Of a stretch of 64,000 nucleotides of DNA, positions 53,439 through 61,169 are shown piece after piece (position 1 is the first letter of the stretch; the number at the start of each line of letters is the position of its first letter). The notes beneath the pieces are model-generated. The model ran no database searches. It saw nothing but the letters and a program-made list of their open reading frames with translations, and was not told the origin of the DNA. The stretch spans positions 2,305,001 to 2,369,000 of the forward strand of contig NZ_CP044227.1 of NCBI RefSeq assembly GCF_008727735.1, read 5' to 3'. This DNA comes from Flintibacter sp. KGMB00164 (GTDB lineage Bacteria > Bacillota > Clostridia > Oscillospirales > Oscillospiraceae). The translations under genes were made by a program, and so were the position numbers.

Positions 53439-54299
53439 ATGACAAATAGTATTGAAATATCCGGCCTTTGCAAGTCCTACGGCGACTTTGCCCTGGACCA
53501 CATCGATCTGACCCTCCCCGGCGGGTCCATCATGGGCCTCATCGGAGAAAACGGCGCGGGCAAGACCACCACCATCAAGTGCATCCTGAATCTGATCCGC
53601 CGGGACGCAGGCACCATCACTCTTATGGGCTATGACAACATCGCCCAGGAGCAGCAGGCCAAGTCAGAGGTGGGCGTGGTGCTGGACGAGTGCTACTTCC
53701 ACGACACCCTGCGCCCCACAGACATCCACACCATTCTCTCCCGGGTCTATGAGAATTGGGATAAAGCGCTCTTTGCCTCCTGCCTGAAAAAGTTTCAGCT
53801 GCCTGAGGGCAAATATGTCAAAGAGTTCTCCCGAGGCATGAAGATGAAGCTGTCCCTGGCCGCCGCACTGGCCCACCACCCCAAGCTGCTGATTCTGGAC
53901 GAGGCCACCGCCGGACTGGACCCGGTGGTACGGGACGAGATCCTGGACGAGTTTCTCAACTTTATCCAGGACGAGGAACACTCCATTCTCATCTCCAGCC
54001 ACATCACCAGTGACCTGGAGAAGGTTGCCGACTACATCACCTATCTCCACCAGGGGAAGGTGGTCCTCTCGGAGGCTAAAGACGTGATTCAGGACAGCTA
54101 CGGCCGCCTGGGCTGTACCGCCGCCGACCTGCTGACCGTTGATTCCAAGGACCTGGTGCGGGTGCGGAAGGGCTACTACGGCTGCGAGGCTCTGGTGAGT
54201 GACCGGGCCGCCTTCCGTAAAAAATACCCCCAGCTGATGGTGGAACCCATCTCCCTGGAGGATATCATGCTCTTCATTGGAAAGGGGGAGTCAGTATGA
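53439..54299 (+). CDS. ABC transporter ATP-binding protein
   Basis: A 286-aa ATPase with Walker A (GLIGENGAGKTTTIK), signature loop (KEFSRGMKMKLSLAAALAHH), Walker B (LLILDEATAGLD) and the H-loop His (ISSHITSDLEK). It belongs to the YtrB/BcrA type. The ATG at 53439 is 7 nt after AAGGTG; an earlier ATG at 53433 is too close to it. It works with the membrane protein whose start overlaps its stop. Confidence 0.93.
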   Translation: MTNSIEISGLCKSYGDFALDHIDLTLPGGSIMGLIGENGAGKTTTIKCILNLIRRDAGTITLMGYDNIAQEQQAKSEVGVVLDECYFHDTLRPTDIHTILSRVYENWDKALFASCLKKFQLPEGKYVKEFSRGMKMKLSLAAALAHHPKLLILDEATAGLDPVVRDEILDEFLNFIQDEEHSILISSHITSDLEKVADYITYLHQGKVVLSEAKDVIQDSYGRLGCTAADLLTVDSKDLVRVRKGYYGCEALVSDRAAFRKKYPQLMVEPISLEDIMLFIGKGESV

Positions 54300-54943
54300 C
54301 CGGCCTCATCGCCAAGGATTTTCTGGTCATGCGGAAATCCATCAAAACTTACATTCTGTTTCTGCTGTTCTATTTTGTCATGGCGGCCGTAGGGATTTTT
54401 CCGATCTCATTCATCACCGCCATGGTGCAGATCATCATTATGATGCTGCCCCTGAGCGCCTTCTCCTATGATGAGCTGTCCAAGTGGGACCGGTACGCCT
54501 TCTCTCTGCCTCTGAGCCGCCGGGCTGTGGCGGGTGCCCGCTACCTCTTCGCTCTGATCCTCACCCTGTTTGCCGCCCTGTTCGGCCTGGTGACCTGCCT
54601 GATCTTGTCCCTGGCTTTTCATGACTCCAAGCTGGTGGAAAACTGCATGACGATCATGGTCTCTCTGGGCCTGGGCCTTCTCTACTGCGACATCTTACTT
54701 CCCCTGACCTATAAGCTGGGACCGGAGCGCGCCCGTCCCTACTTCTACCTGGTCATCTTCCTGCCCATCGTTCTTCTGGTGGGAGCCTCTAAACTTGGGC
54801 TGCTGAATGGACTCTCTTTCCTGGAACAGATCCCTGAGACCACCGCCATCGCATTTGTTCTTCTGCTTCCCCTCCTGCCTCTGCTGGGGATGGGGGTGTC
54901 CTATCTCATCTCCTGCCGCATCCTGGAACATAAAGAGTTTTAA
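54296..54943 (+). CDS. ABC-2 family transporter permease
   Basis: A 215-aa membrane protein with six predicted segments, of the ABC2_membrane_5 type. The opening MTGLIAKDFLVMRKSIKTYI is typical. It overlaps the ATPase stop (ATGA). Substrate unknown; antimicrobial-peptide or lipid-related export is likely for the family. Confidence 0.87.
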   Translation: MTGLIAKDFLVMRKSIKTYILFLLFYFVMAAVGIFPISFITAMVQIIIMMLPLSAFSYDELSKWDRYAFSLPLSRRAVAGARYLFALILTLFAALFGLVTCLILSLAFHDSKLVENCMTIMVSLGLGLLYCDILLPLTYKLGPERARPYFYLVIFLPIVLLVGASKLGLLNGLSFLEQIPETTAIAFVLLLPLLPLLGMGVSYLISCRILEHKEF

Positions 54944-54963
54944 GGGGCCCGGCCGGTTTTCCC

Positions 54964-54993
54964 TTGCACCCCGCTCCCCCTTCGTGCTACAAT
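54964..54993 (+). promoter_or_regulatory. Promoter of the small ORF at 55029
   Basis: TTGCAC (54964-54969), an 18-bp spacer and TACAAT (54988-54993) with TGC before it. Confidence 0.55.
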
Positions 54994-55028
54994 GTGATTA
55001 GAGATATTTGGGAGAGGAAGTGTGTTCT

Positions 55029-55211
55029 ATGACCGCTCATCAGGCCATCAAGGAACTCAAGCAAGTCCGGCAGTACTGCACCGCCAGCGCCATCCCCGCT
55101 ATCGACTACGCCATCCAGGTGCTTCAGGGCCTGGCCGAGCGTGAGAAGAAGCTGGAGGAGGAAAAGAAACACCAGCCCTGCGGCCCTGCCGCCGAGAAAA
55201 TCCCCGATTAA
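55029..55211 (+). CDS. Small helical protein of unknown function
   Basis: A 60-aa protein, amphipathic and rich in Lys/Glu (LAEREKKLEEEKKHQ). The ATG at 55029 follows GAGAGGAAG, and it has its own promoter and terminator, so it is probably real. No family recognised. Confidence 0.65.
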   Translation: MTAHQAIKELKQVRQYCTASAIPAIDYAIQVLQGLAEREKKLEEEKKHQPCGPAAEKIPD

Positions 55212-55217
55212 CCAACA

Positions 55218-55247
55218 AAAGGCCCCATCCTTTCGGATGGGGCCTTT
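55218..55247. terminator. Bidirectional terminator between the small ORF and NhaC-family gene
   Basis: AAAGGCCCCATCC, loop TTTC, GGATGGGGCCTTT; T-rich on both strands. Confidence 0.85.
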
Positions 55248-55268
55248 CCTTATTCTATGGAATATTTC

Positions 55269-57029
55269 TTAGTCCTCCACACCGTCGCCGTGGGTACGCA
55301 TGAAGAACAGGAAGCCCAGCACCAGCACAACGCCCACAGGCAGAGCCAGCAGACCGGGAGCGCCGAAGTGGATCAGCAGACCAGCCAGCACATAGCTGAA
55401 GCAGGAGATCGCGGCACAGGCGGTGGCATAGGGCAGCTGAGTCGCCACGTGGTTAACGTGGTCACACTGCGCACCGGCAGAGGCCATAATGGTGGTGTCG
55501 GAGATGGGGGAGCAGTGGTCGCCGCACACAGCACCGGCCATGCAGGCGGACACACAGACCACACCCATGGGGTCGTTCAGGGGGAAGATGGCCAGGGTGA
55601 TGGGGATCAGGATGCCGAAGGTACCCCAGCTGGTGCCGGTGGCAAAGGCCAGCAGGCAGCCGATGACGAACACGATGGCGGGCAGGAACAGAGCAAAGCC
55701 CTTGGCATACTCATTGACCACATACTCCACGAAGGCGGTGGCGCCCAGGGAGTCGGTCATGGCCTTCAGAGACCAGGCAAAGGTCAGGATCATGATGGCG
55801 GGCACCATGGCCTTGAAGCCCTCGGGGATGCAGCCCATCATGTCACGGAAGGACATAGAGCGGCGGATGGAGTAGAAGATCAGGGTGAAAATGAGGCCGA
55901 AGGCGGAACCCAGCATCAGGCCAACCGAGGCATCGGAGTTGGAGAAGGCGTCCACAAAGTTGGTGCCGGAGAAGAAGCCGCCGGAGTAGATCATACCGAT
56001 CACGCAGCAGACCACCAGCACAATGATGGGCAGCACCAGGTCAATGACCTTGCCCTTGCTGTCGTCGGCGTCCTCCTCGATGAGGCCGGCATAGGGGTTG
56101 GAGCCGGAGAACAGGTCGCCGGTCTTGATGGCGTTGCGCTCATACTTGAGCATGGGACCAAACTCCACCTTCATAACCACCATGGAGATCATCATCACGA
56201 TGGTCAGCAGGGCGTAGAAGTTATAGGGGATGGCCTTGATGAACAGGGCCAGACCCTGGCCGTCCTCCACGAAGCCGGAGACGGCGGCGGCCCAGGAGCT
56301 GATGGGGGCGATGATACACACGGGGGCAGCGGTGGCATCGATGAGGTAGGCCAGCTTCACGCGGGAGACGTTGTGCTTGTCAGTGATGGGACGCATCACG
56401 GAACCCACGGTGAGGCAGTTGAAGTAATCATCGATGAAGATGAGCACACCCAGCAGAATGGCGGCCAGCTGCGCGCCCACACGGCTCTTGATGTTCTCGG
56501 AGGCCCAGCGGCCGAAGGCGGCGGAGCCGCCCGCCTTGTTCATCAGGCACACCATGGAGCCCAGGATGACCAGGAAGATCAGGATGCCCACGTTGTAGCT
56601 GTCAGACAGCACCGAGGCGATGCCGTCCTCAAAGACGTGAAGGACGGTGCCCTCGAAGGAGAAGTTGGAGTAAAGCAGGCCGCCCACCAGGATACCGATA
56701 AACAGGGAGGAGTAGACCTCCTTGGTGATCAGAGCCAGGGCAATGGCGATGACAGGGGGCAGCAGGGCAAAAGCGGTAGCGTAGAAGTTGCTGGCCGCGG
56801 GGACCACACCTTCGCCGCCGCAGGTGGCGCACACGTTGGTCCCTTCACAGACAGCGCAGGCGGGGTCGGTGCCGTAGCACTCCATGCAGATGCCGTAGCC
56901 CTGGCAGGCAGAGCACTCCACGGTGGGGCGACTTCCGCCCTCTCCGGCGGCAAAGGCCACGCTCATCAGGGTCAGAACCAGGATCAGCGCCAGCACGATC
57001 CGGCCCAACCAGCGTCGGTTCATTCTCAT
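55269..57029 (-). CDS. NhaC-family antiporter, probable lysine transporter, with Cys-rich N-terminus
   Basis: A 586-aa protein. The C-terminal 500 residues are an NhaC-type antiporter (AILLGVLIFIDDYFNCLTVG; FATGTSWGTFGILIPITLAI; CGDHCSPISDTTIMAS). The N-terminus has a signal-like segment (residues about 8-28), then a DnaJ-like run of CxxC pairs (CSACQGYGICMEC, CAVCEGTNVCATCGGEG) facing outside. The lysine riboswitch in its leader points to lysine transport, as proposed for NhaC-type LysW proteins. ATG 57029 is 11 nt after GGAGGG. Confidence 0.88.
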   Translation of the reverse strand: MRMNRRWLGRIVLALILVLTLMSVAFAAGEGGSRPTVECSACQGYGICMECYGTDPACAVCEGTNVCATCGGEGVVPAASNFYATAFALLPPVIAIALALITKEVYSSLFIGILVGGLLYSNFSFEGTVLHVFEDGIASVLSDSYNVGILIFLVILGSMVCLMNKAGGSAAFGRWASENIKSRVGAQLAAILLGVLIFIDDYFNCLTVGSVMRPITDKHNVSRVKLAYLIDATAAPVCIIAPISSWAAAVSGFVEDGQGLALFIKAIPYNFYALLTIVMMISMVVMKVEFGPMLKYERNAIKTGDLFSGSNPYAGLIEEDADDSKGKVIDLVLPIIVLVVCCVIGMIYSGGFFSGTNFVDAFSNSDASVGLMLGSAFGLIFTLIFYSIRRSMSFRDMMGCIPEGFKAMVPAIMILTFAWSLKAMTDSLGATAFVEYVVNEYAKGFALFLPAIVFVIGCLLAFATGTSWGTFGILIPITLAIFPLNDPMGVVCVSACMAGAVCGDHCSPISDTTIMASAGAQCDHVNHVATQLPYATACAAISCFSYVLAGLLIHFGAPGLLALPVGVVLVLGFLFFMRTHGDGVED

Positions 57030-57108
57030 AGTTCTCATTTCCCTCCAAAAATTAGTTCCACCGGGACGACCAACACACACGACATCTCTCCCGGTGCGCT
57101 TGCGCAAC

Positions 57109-57139
57109 AAAAAACCATGAACGCGAAGCGCGCCCATGG
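57109..57139 (-). terminator. Riboswitch-controlled terminator of the NhaC-family gene
   Basis: CCATGGGCGCG pairs with CGCGTTCATGG (57115-57139, minus strand, two G-U pairs), followed by TTTTTT. It lies about 50 nt after the lysine aptamer, placed as its expression platform. Confidence 0.75.
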
Positions 57140-57188
57140 CAAAACCGGATGTCCCCTTTCCGCAGAAAACCGCGGCAAGAGGACCTCT

Positions 57189-57347
57189 GGATAGCGCTCC
57201 ACAAAAGTGACAGTCCGCAGGATCTTATCCCGCGGCCCAGGTCCGCCGCCCAGGCAGGCGGTGGGGACCTTCGGCGGTTCACCCTCTCCTCCGGAACGGC
57301 TGCCTGGCCTTGTCCCGGAGTACGCATGAGAACCGCGCCTCTATCCC
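57189..57347 (-). ncRNA. Lysine riboswitch (L box)
   Basis: The transcript has GGGATAGAGGCGCGG at its 5' end, GGTGAACCGCCGAAGG in the middle, and GGACTGTCACTTTTGTGGAG followed by CGCTATCC at the 3' end; GGATAG/CTATCC close P1. These are the conserved lysine-riboswitch segments in the right order and spacing. Lysine binding should favour the downstream terminator and lower expression of the transporter gene. Confidence 0.92.
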
Positions 57348-57365
57348 TTTTATTTGATTGGGTGT

Positions 57366-57394
57366 ATCCTACCATGCTCCAGGGGGAATGTCAA
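57366..57394 (-). promoter_or_regulatory. Promoter of the riboswitch-transporter transcript
   Basis: On the minus strand TTGACA (57389-57394), a 17-bp spacer and TAGGAT (57366-57371), about 20 bp before the aptamer. Confidence 0.75.
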
Positions 57395-57427
57395 GGCTGA
57401 TTCCCGTTTTTCCCCCTAAATCCCCGT

Positions 57428-57844
57428 TTATTTGGGCACTTTCTCCATCATGAAAAAGGTAAATGTGCCGGTGACCACCAGTTTGCCCTGATCGTTGTAC
57501 AACTCCACCTGGATAACGGACAGGGTGCGTCCCTCCTTTTTCGGGGTGGCAATGCAGGTGATGCGCTTGCCGCTGGCCGGACGGAGAAACTCCATGCTGC
57601 TGCTGGCGGTGACACAGCGCCGTCCGGTGGCACAGGCACAGCTGCCTCCCACCGTGTCCGCCAGAGTAGCCAGCGCTCCGCCGTGGACCATGCCGTGGGG
57701 GTTGATGCTGTCCGGTCCCACCTCCAGTACGCCCTCCGCCCGTCCGGGCTCCACTTTGGTGACGTAGATCCCGTTCTCATAGGAGAACTGATGGGGCTGA
57801 TTGACCACACTGGAGATAGGCTGAATTTTTTCTAAGGGTTCCAT
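57428..57844 (-). CDS. PaaI-family hotdog thioesterase
   Basis: A 138-aa acyl-CoA thioesterase fold. The active-site helix motif is NPHGMVHGGALATLADTVGG; LRPASGKRITCIATPKKEGR follows. The acyl group is unknown (aryl- or medium-chain CoA). The ATG at 57844 follows GGAGGAAG; the longer ORF to 58135 overlaps the divergent gene. Confidence 0.9.
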   Translation of the reverse strand: MEPLEKIQPISSVVNQPHQFSYENGIYVTKVEPGRAEGVLEVGPDSINPHGMVHGGALATLADTVGGSCACATGRRCVTASSSMEFLRPASGKRITCIATPKKEGRTLSVIQVELYNDQGKLVVTGTFTFFMMEKVPK

Positions 57845-57879
57845 CAAACTTCCTCCTGAAATTTGCTCAAATTGACACC

Positions 57880-57908
57880 ATAGTAGCACAAACCGGCCCG
57901 CCCGGCAA
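57880..57908 (-). promoter_or_regulatory. Promoter of the thioesterase gene
   Basis: On the minus strand TTGCCG (57903-57908), a 17-bp spacer and TACTAT (57880-57885) with TGC before it. Confidence 0.5.
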
Positions 57909-57977
57909 GGCTGCGTTCCCCTTTTCCCTCCCACGGCATAGGATGGGGAGAAATCCCACATGTTTGGAGGCAGAACC

Positions 57978-58592
57978 ATGAAGCAGAAAACACCCGGGCT
58001 CACGCTGGAGCCCTTTGACCAGGACACCTTCCAGAGGGTGTGGCGCAGAGTCATGCCGGACCAGGATCTGAGCCCCATCCAGCCCACCGTCCCCGCCTTC
58101 TCCCCCGACTCTCCCGGCACGCCGGGGACCCCCACGCCCCCCGCATCCCCCTGTCCCCCCCAGACCTCCCCGCCCGCCTGTCTGTGCCCCGATTCCGAGA
58201 GCTACACCCCCTGTCTGGAGCAGCTGATGGAGGACACCTGTGCCCTCTCCCGGGCCTATCAGAGCACCGCCCGGCGCTGCGGCGGGCGCACCGCCCGACT
58301 GCTCAGCAGTCTCCTGCCCAGCCTGGGTCAGGACCACCGGCGGCTGTGCGCGGCCTATTTCCTCATCACCGGGGAGCGCTACACCCCCGCCTCTCAGGCC
58401 GTTCCCCTGTCCGGAGCCGCTCCCTGGCAGCTGCGCAGTCTCTTTTTGCTGGAGCAGCAGCGGGCCGCCAAGTTGTCCGACTACGCCACAGGCACTTCGG
58501 GCGACCCCTGTCTGCGGGAGCTGTTCCGGGAGCTGGAGCACGCCGCCCGACTGCGGGCAGGGCGCATCCGCGCACTGCTGGAGCAGATGTGA
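57978..58592 (+). CDS. Unknown protein, possibly ferritin-like helical bundle
   Basis: A 204-aa protein. Residues about 1-70 are Pro/Ser/Thr-rich with several Cys; residues about 75-200 are helical (LMEDTCALSRAYQSTARRC; SLFLLEQQRAAKLSDYA; ELEHAARLRAGRIRALLEQM) and may form a ferritin-like bundle, though a full metal site is not evident. The ATG at 57978 follows GGAGGC. Family not recognised. Confidence 0.65.
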   Translation: MKQKTPGLTLEPFDQDTFQRVWRRVMPDQDLSPIQPTVPAFSPDSPGTPGTPTPPASPCPPQTSPPACLCPDSESYTPCLEQLMEDTCALSRAYQSTARRCGGRTARLLSSLLPSLGQDHRRLCAAYFLITGERYTPASQAVPLSGAAPWQLRSLFLLEQQRAAKLSDYATGTSGDPCLRELFRELEHAARLRAGRIRALLEQM

Positions 58593-58598
58593 CGCACC

Positions 58599-58628
58599 TT
58601 GACTACCCTTCTTCCCCTGGGGTAAACT
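58599..58628 (+). promoter_or_regulatory. Promoter of the lipase-like hydrolase gene
   Basis: TTGACT (58599-58604), an 18-bp spacer and TAAACT (58623-58628). Confidence 0.55.
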
Positions 58629-58667
58629 AAGGAAAACAGGCCCTCGGGCCGGAAAGAGGGTAGCAAC

Positions 58668-59603
58668 ATGGCACAGCTGCGGGAGTTTACCTATCCGTCC
58701 AGCGACGGCGTCCACGCCATCCACGCCCAGGAGTGGGTCCCCCAGGTCCCGCTCCGGGGCGTGGTGCAGATCGTCCACGGAGTTGCGGAGCATATAGGCC
58801 GCTATGAGGGGGCTGCCGCTTTTCTGGCAGAGCACGGCTATCTGGTGTGCGGCGAGGACCACCTGGGCCACGGCAAGACTGCCGGTCCGAGCGAGGAGGG
58901 CTTTTTCGGGGAGAAGGACGGCTGGTCCATGGTGACCCGTGACGTGGCCGCCCTGCGCAAACTCCAGGGGGAGAAGTACCCGGATCAGCCCTACTTCCTT
59001 CTGGGCCACTCCATGGGCTCCTTTCTCACCCGCACCTACCTCATCAACTACCCCGGCACCCTCACAGGGGTCATCCTGTCCGGCACCGGACAGGAGAGCG
59101 CTCCCCTGGTTGCCCTGGGCAGGTGGCTGGCCGGGATGGAGCGCCGCCGCCTGGGGCACCGGGGAATCAGCCCCCTGGTGGACAAGCTATCTTTGGGGGC
59201 CTACAACCGGAAATTCGCCCCCAACCGCACCGGGGCGGACTGGATCTCCCGGGACGAGGCCCAGGTGGATGCCTATCTGGCCGACCCCTACTGTCAGTAT
59301 CAGTCCACTGTGTCCATGTTTGAGGCCATGATGGGCGGCCTTCAGTATATCGCGAAAAAGGAAAACCTGGCCCGCATGGACCCCAGCACCCCGGTTTACT
59401 TCTTCTCCGGCGACCAGGACCCGGTGGGCGGCATGGGCAAGGGGGTAAAAAAAGTGGTAGAGATGTTCCGCAAGGCCGGGTGCCGGGACGTGACGCTCCG
59501 CCTCTACCCCGGCGGCCGCCACGAGATGTTCCATGAGCTCAATGCCCCGGAGGTGCTGGACGACCTGCTCTCCTGGCTGGAGGAACACCGCGGAAACGCT
59601 TGA
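58668..59603 (+). CDS. Alpha/beta hydrolase (monoacylglycerol-lipase-like)
   Basis: A 311-aa serine hydrolase of the Hydrolase_4 group. Oxyanion region VQIVHGVAEHIGRYE, nucleophile FLLGHSMGSFLTR, Asp in FFSGDQDPVGG, His in YPGGRHEMFHE. Cytoplasmic. Likely acts on lysophospholipids or monoacylglycerol. Confidence 0.9.
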   Translation: MAQLREFTYPSSDGVHAIHAQEWVPQVPLRGVVQIVHGVAEHIGRYEGAAAFLAEHGYLVCGEDHLGHGKTAGPSEEGFFGEKDGWSMVTRDVAALRKLQGEKYPDQPYFLLGHSMGSFLTRTYLINYPGTLTGVILSGTGQESAPLVALGRWLAGMERRRLGHRGISPLVDKLSLGAYNRKFAPNRTGADWISRDEAQVDAYLADPYCQYQSTVSMFEAMMGGLQYIAKKENLARMDPSTPVYFFSGDQDPVGGMGKGVKKVVEMFRKAGCRDVTLRLYPGGRHEMFHELNAPEVLDDLLSWLEEHRGNA

Positions 59604-59628
59604 CGGAGCCCGCCCTCCGGTTTACAAT
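59600..59628 (+). promoter_or_regulatory. Promoter of the hydroxyacid oxidase gene
   Basis: TTGACG (59600-59605, overlapping the upstream stop), a 17-bp spacer and TACAAT (59623-59628). Confidence 0.6.
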
Positions 59629-59657
59629 CGGAGGGAAGAAACAAAGGAGGGGTTTTC

Positions 59658-60677
59658 GTGACCTATCAGGAAGTTCTGGCCGCCGCCCGCACCTGCAGCG
59701 GCCCCTATTGCAAGGCCTGTCCGGTGTGCAACGGCAAGGCCTGCGGCAGCACCATGCCCGGCCCCGGCTCCAAGGGCACCGGCACCGTGGCGGTGCGCAA
59801 CTACCAGGCCTGGCAGGAGATCTGCCTCAACATGGACACCATCTGTGAAAACGGCCCGGTGGACACCAAATTCAACTTTTTCGGTCAGGAGTATGACCTG
59901 CCCGTCTTTGCCGGCCCGGTGGGCGCGGTAAACCTCCATTACGGAGATAAGTACAACGACCTGGAGTACAACAACATCTTGGTTCCCGCCTGCGCCCAGG
60001 CCGGCATCGCCGCCTTCACCGGCGACGGCACCAACCCTGAGGTCTTTACCGCGGCTGCCGCCGCCATCGGCGCCAACGGCGGCAAGGGCATCCCCACTGT
60101 GAAGCCCTGGGACCGGGACACCCTGTATGCCAAGCTGGACGCCGCCAAGGCCTCCGGCGCCAAGGTGTTCGCCATGGACATCGACGCGGCGGGCCTGCCC
60201 TTCCTGAAGGGCCTCAATCCCCCCGCCGGCTCCAAGACAGTGGCCGAGCTGCGGGAGATCATTGAGTACGTAAAAGTGCCCTTTATCATCAAGGGCATTA
60301 TGACCGTCAAGGGCGCTCAGAAGGCGCTGGAGGCGGGCGCTGCCGGCATCGTGGTCTCCAACCACGGCGGCCGGGTCCAGGACGGCGTCCCTGCCACTGC
60401 CAGTGTGCTGCCCGCCATCGCCCAGGCCGTGAAGGGCCAGATGGTGGTGCTGGTGGACGGCGGCATCCGTACCGGCGTGGATGTGTGCAAGGCTCTGGCT
60501 CTGGGCGCTGACGCCTGCATCCTGGCCCGGCCCTATGTCACCGCCGTCTACGGCGGCCAGGCTGAGGGCGTGAAGGTGCTCACCGACAAGCTCAAGAGCG
60601 AGCTCCAGGACACCATGGCCATGTGCGGAGTCCATAGCCTGAGTGAGATCTCCGGCGATATGATCTTCCGGGGCTGA
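59658..60677 (+). CDS. FMN-dependent alpha-hydroxyacid oxidoreductase with Cys-rich N-terminus
   Basis: A 339-aa TIM-barrel flavoprotein of the lactate/glycolate oxidase family: LPVFAGPVGAVNL, PFIIKGIMTVKGA (Lys), IVVSNHGGRVQDGVP (catalytic His, Arg) and VLVDGGIRTGVDVCKALALG (FMN phosphate). Residues 13-29 hold four Cys (CSGPYCKACPVCNGKAC), a possible Fe-S or zinc site. The start is GTG with AAAGGAGG upstream. In an anaerobe it may be a dehydrogenase rather than an oxidase. Confidence 0.88.
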   Translation: MTYQEVLAAARTCSGPYCKACPVCNGKACGSTMPGPGSKGTGTVAVRNYQAWQEICLNMDTICENGPVDTKFNFFGQEYDLPVFAGPVGAVNLHYGDKYNDLEYNNILVPACAQAGIAAFTGDGTNPEVFTAAAAAIGANGGKGIPTVKPWDRDTLYAKLDAAKASGAKVFAMDIDAAGLPFLKGLNPPAGSKTVAELREIIEYVKVPFIIKGIMTVKGAQKALEAGAAGIVVSNHGGRVQDGVPATASVLPAIAQAVKGQMVVLVDGGIRTGVDVCKALALGADACILARPYVTAVYGGQAEGVKVLTDKLKSELQDTMAMCGVHSLSEISGDMIFRG

Positions 60678-60691
60678 TCGCCCCTCCTTTT

Positions 60692-60722
60692 ACCGGCGCG
60701 GGATTCCCCGCGCCGGTTTTTT
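60692..60722 (+). terminator. Terminator of the hydroxyacid oxidoreductase gene
   Basis: ACCGGCGCGGG, loop ATTC, CCCGCGCCGGT (60692-60717), then T5. Confidence 0.9.
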
Positions 60723-60732
60723 GCCCCTTTGG

Positions 60733-60761
60733 TTGACATTGTAGACCATCTAGGATATAAT
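60733..60761 (+). promoter_or_regulatory. Promoter of the BlaI-M56 operon
   Basis: TTGACA (60733-60738), a 17-bp spacer and TATAAT (60756-60761), fully consensus. Confidence 0.9.
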
Positions 60762-60771
60762 AGGTCTACAA
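60739..60771 (+). promoter_or_regulatory. Operator of the BlaI-M56 operon
   Basis: A perfect 9-bp inverted repeat TTGTAGACC (60739-60747)/GGTCTACAA (60763-60771) brackets the spacer and -10 box, where a BlaI-type repressor would block RNA polymerase. Confidence 0.75.
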
Positions 60772-60797
60772 AGTAAACCAGTATAGGAGGCGACGGC

Positions 60798-61169
60798 ATG
60801 GAACAGACGCTCACCCACAGCGAGTGGTATGTGATGGACTGCCTGTGGCAGCACAGTCCCAGCACTGTGATGGAGCTTGTCACCGCCCTGCACGAAAAGG
60901 TTGGCTGGGCCAAGAGCACCACCATCACCACCCTGCGGCGCATGGAGGACAAGGGTCTGGTGACGGTGGAGATACATGGCCGCACCAAGTACTACACCCC
61001 CGCCCTGGAGCGAGAGAAGGCAGTGCGCCGGGAGACCCGCTCCTTTCTGGACCGGGTATACCAGGGCAGCGTGGGGCTGATGGTGTCCGCCATGGCCAGT
61101 GAAAAGGCCCTCAGTCAGGAGGAAATCGACGCCCTGTATGCCATTTTGAAGGAGGCGGAGAAGCAATGA
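60798..61169 (+). CDS. BlaI/MecI-family repressor
   Basis: A 123-aa winged-helix repressor (LTHSEWYVMDCLWQHSPSTV; WAKSTTITTLRRMEDKGLVT) with a C-terminal dimerisation helix. In this family the partner M56 membrane protease triggers repressor cleavage. The stop overlaps the start of that partner (ATGA at 61166-61169). Binding at 60739-60771 would give autoregulation. Confidence 0.93.
   Translation: MEQTLTHSEWYVMDCLWQHSPSTVMELVTALHEKVGWAKSTTITTLRRMEDKGLVTVEIHGRTKYYTPALEREKAVRRETRSFLDRVYQGSVGLMVSAMASEKALSQEEIDALYAILKEAEKQ

Noticed and set aside
55257-57194. 645-codon open frame on the plus strand
   Set aside because: It is antisense to the NhaC-family gene and riboswitch; the His/Gly/Gln-rich product is a compositional shadow.
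57052-57375. 107-codon open frame on the minus strand
   Set aside because: It lies across the lysine aptamer and terminator, which explain the sequence better.
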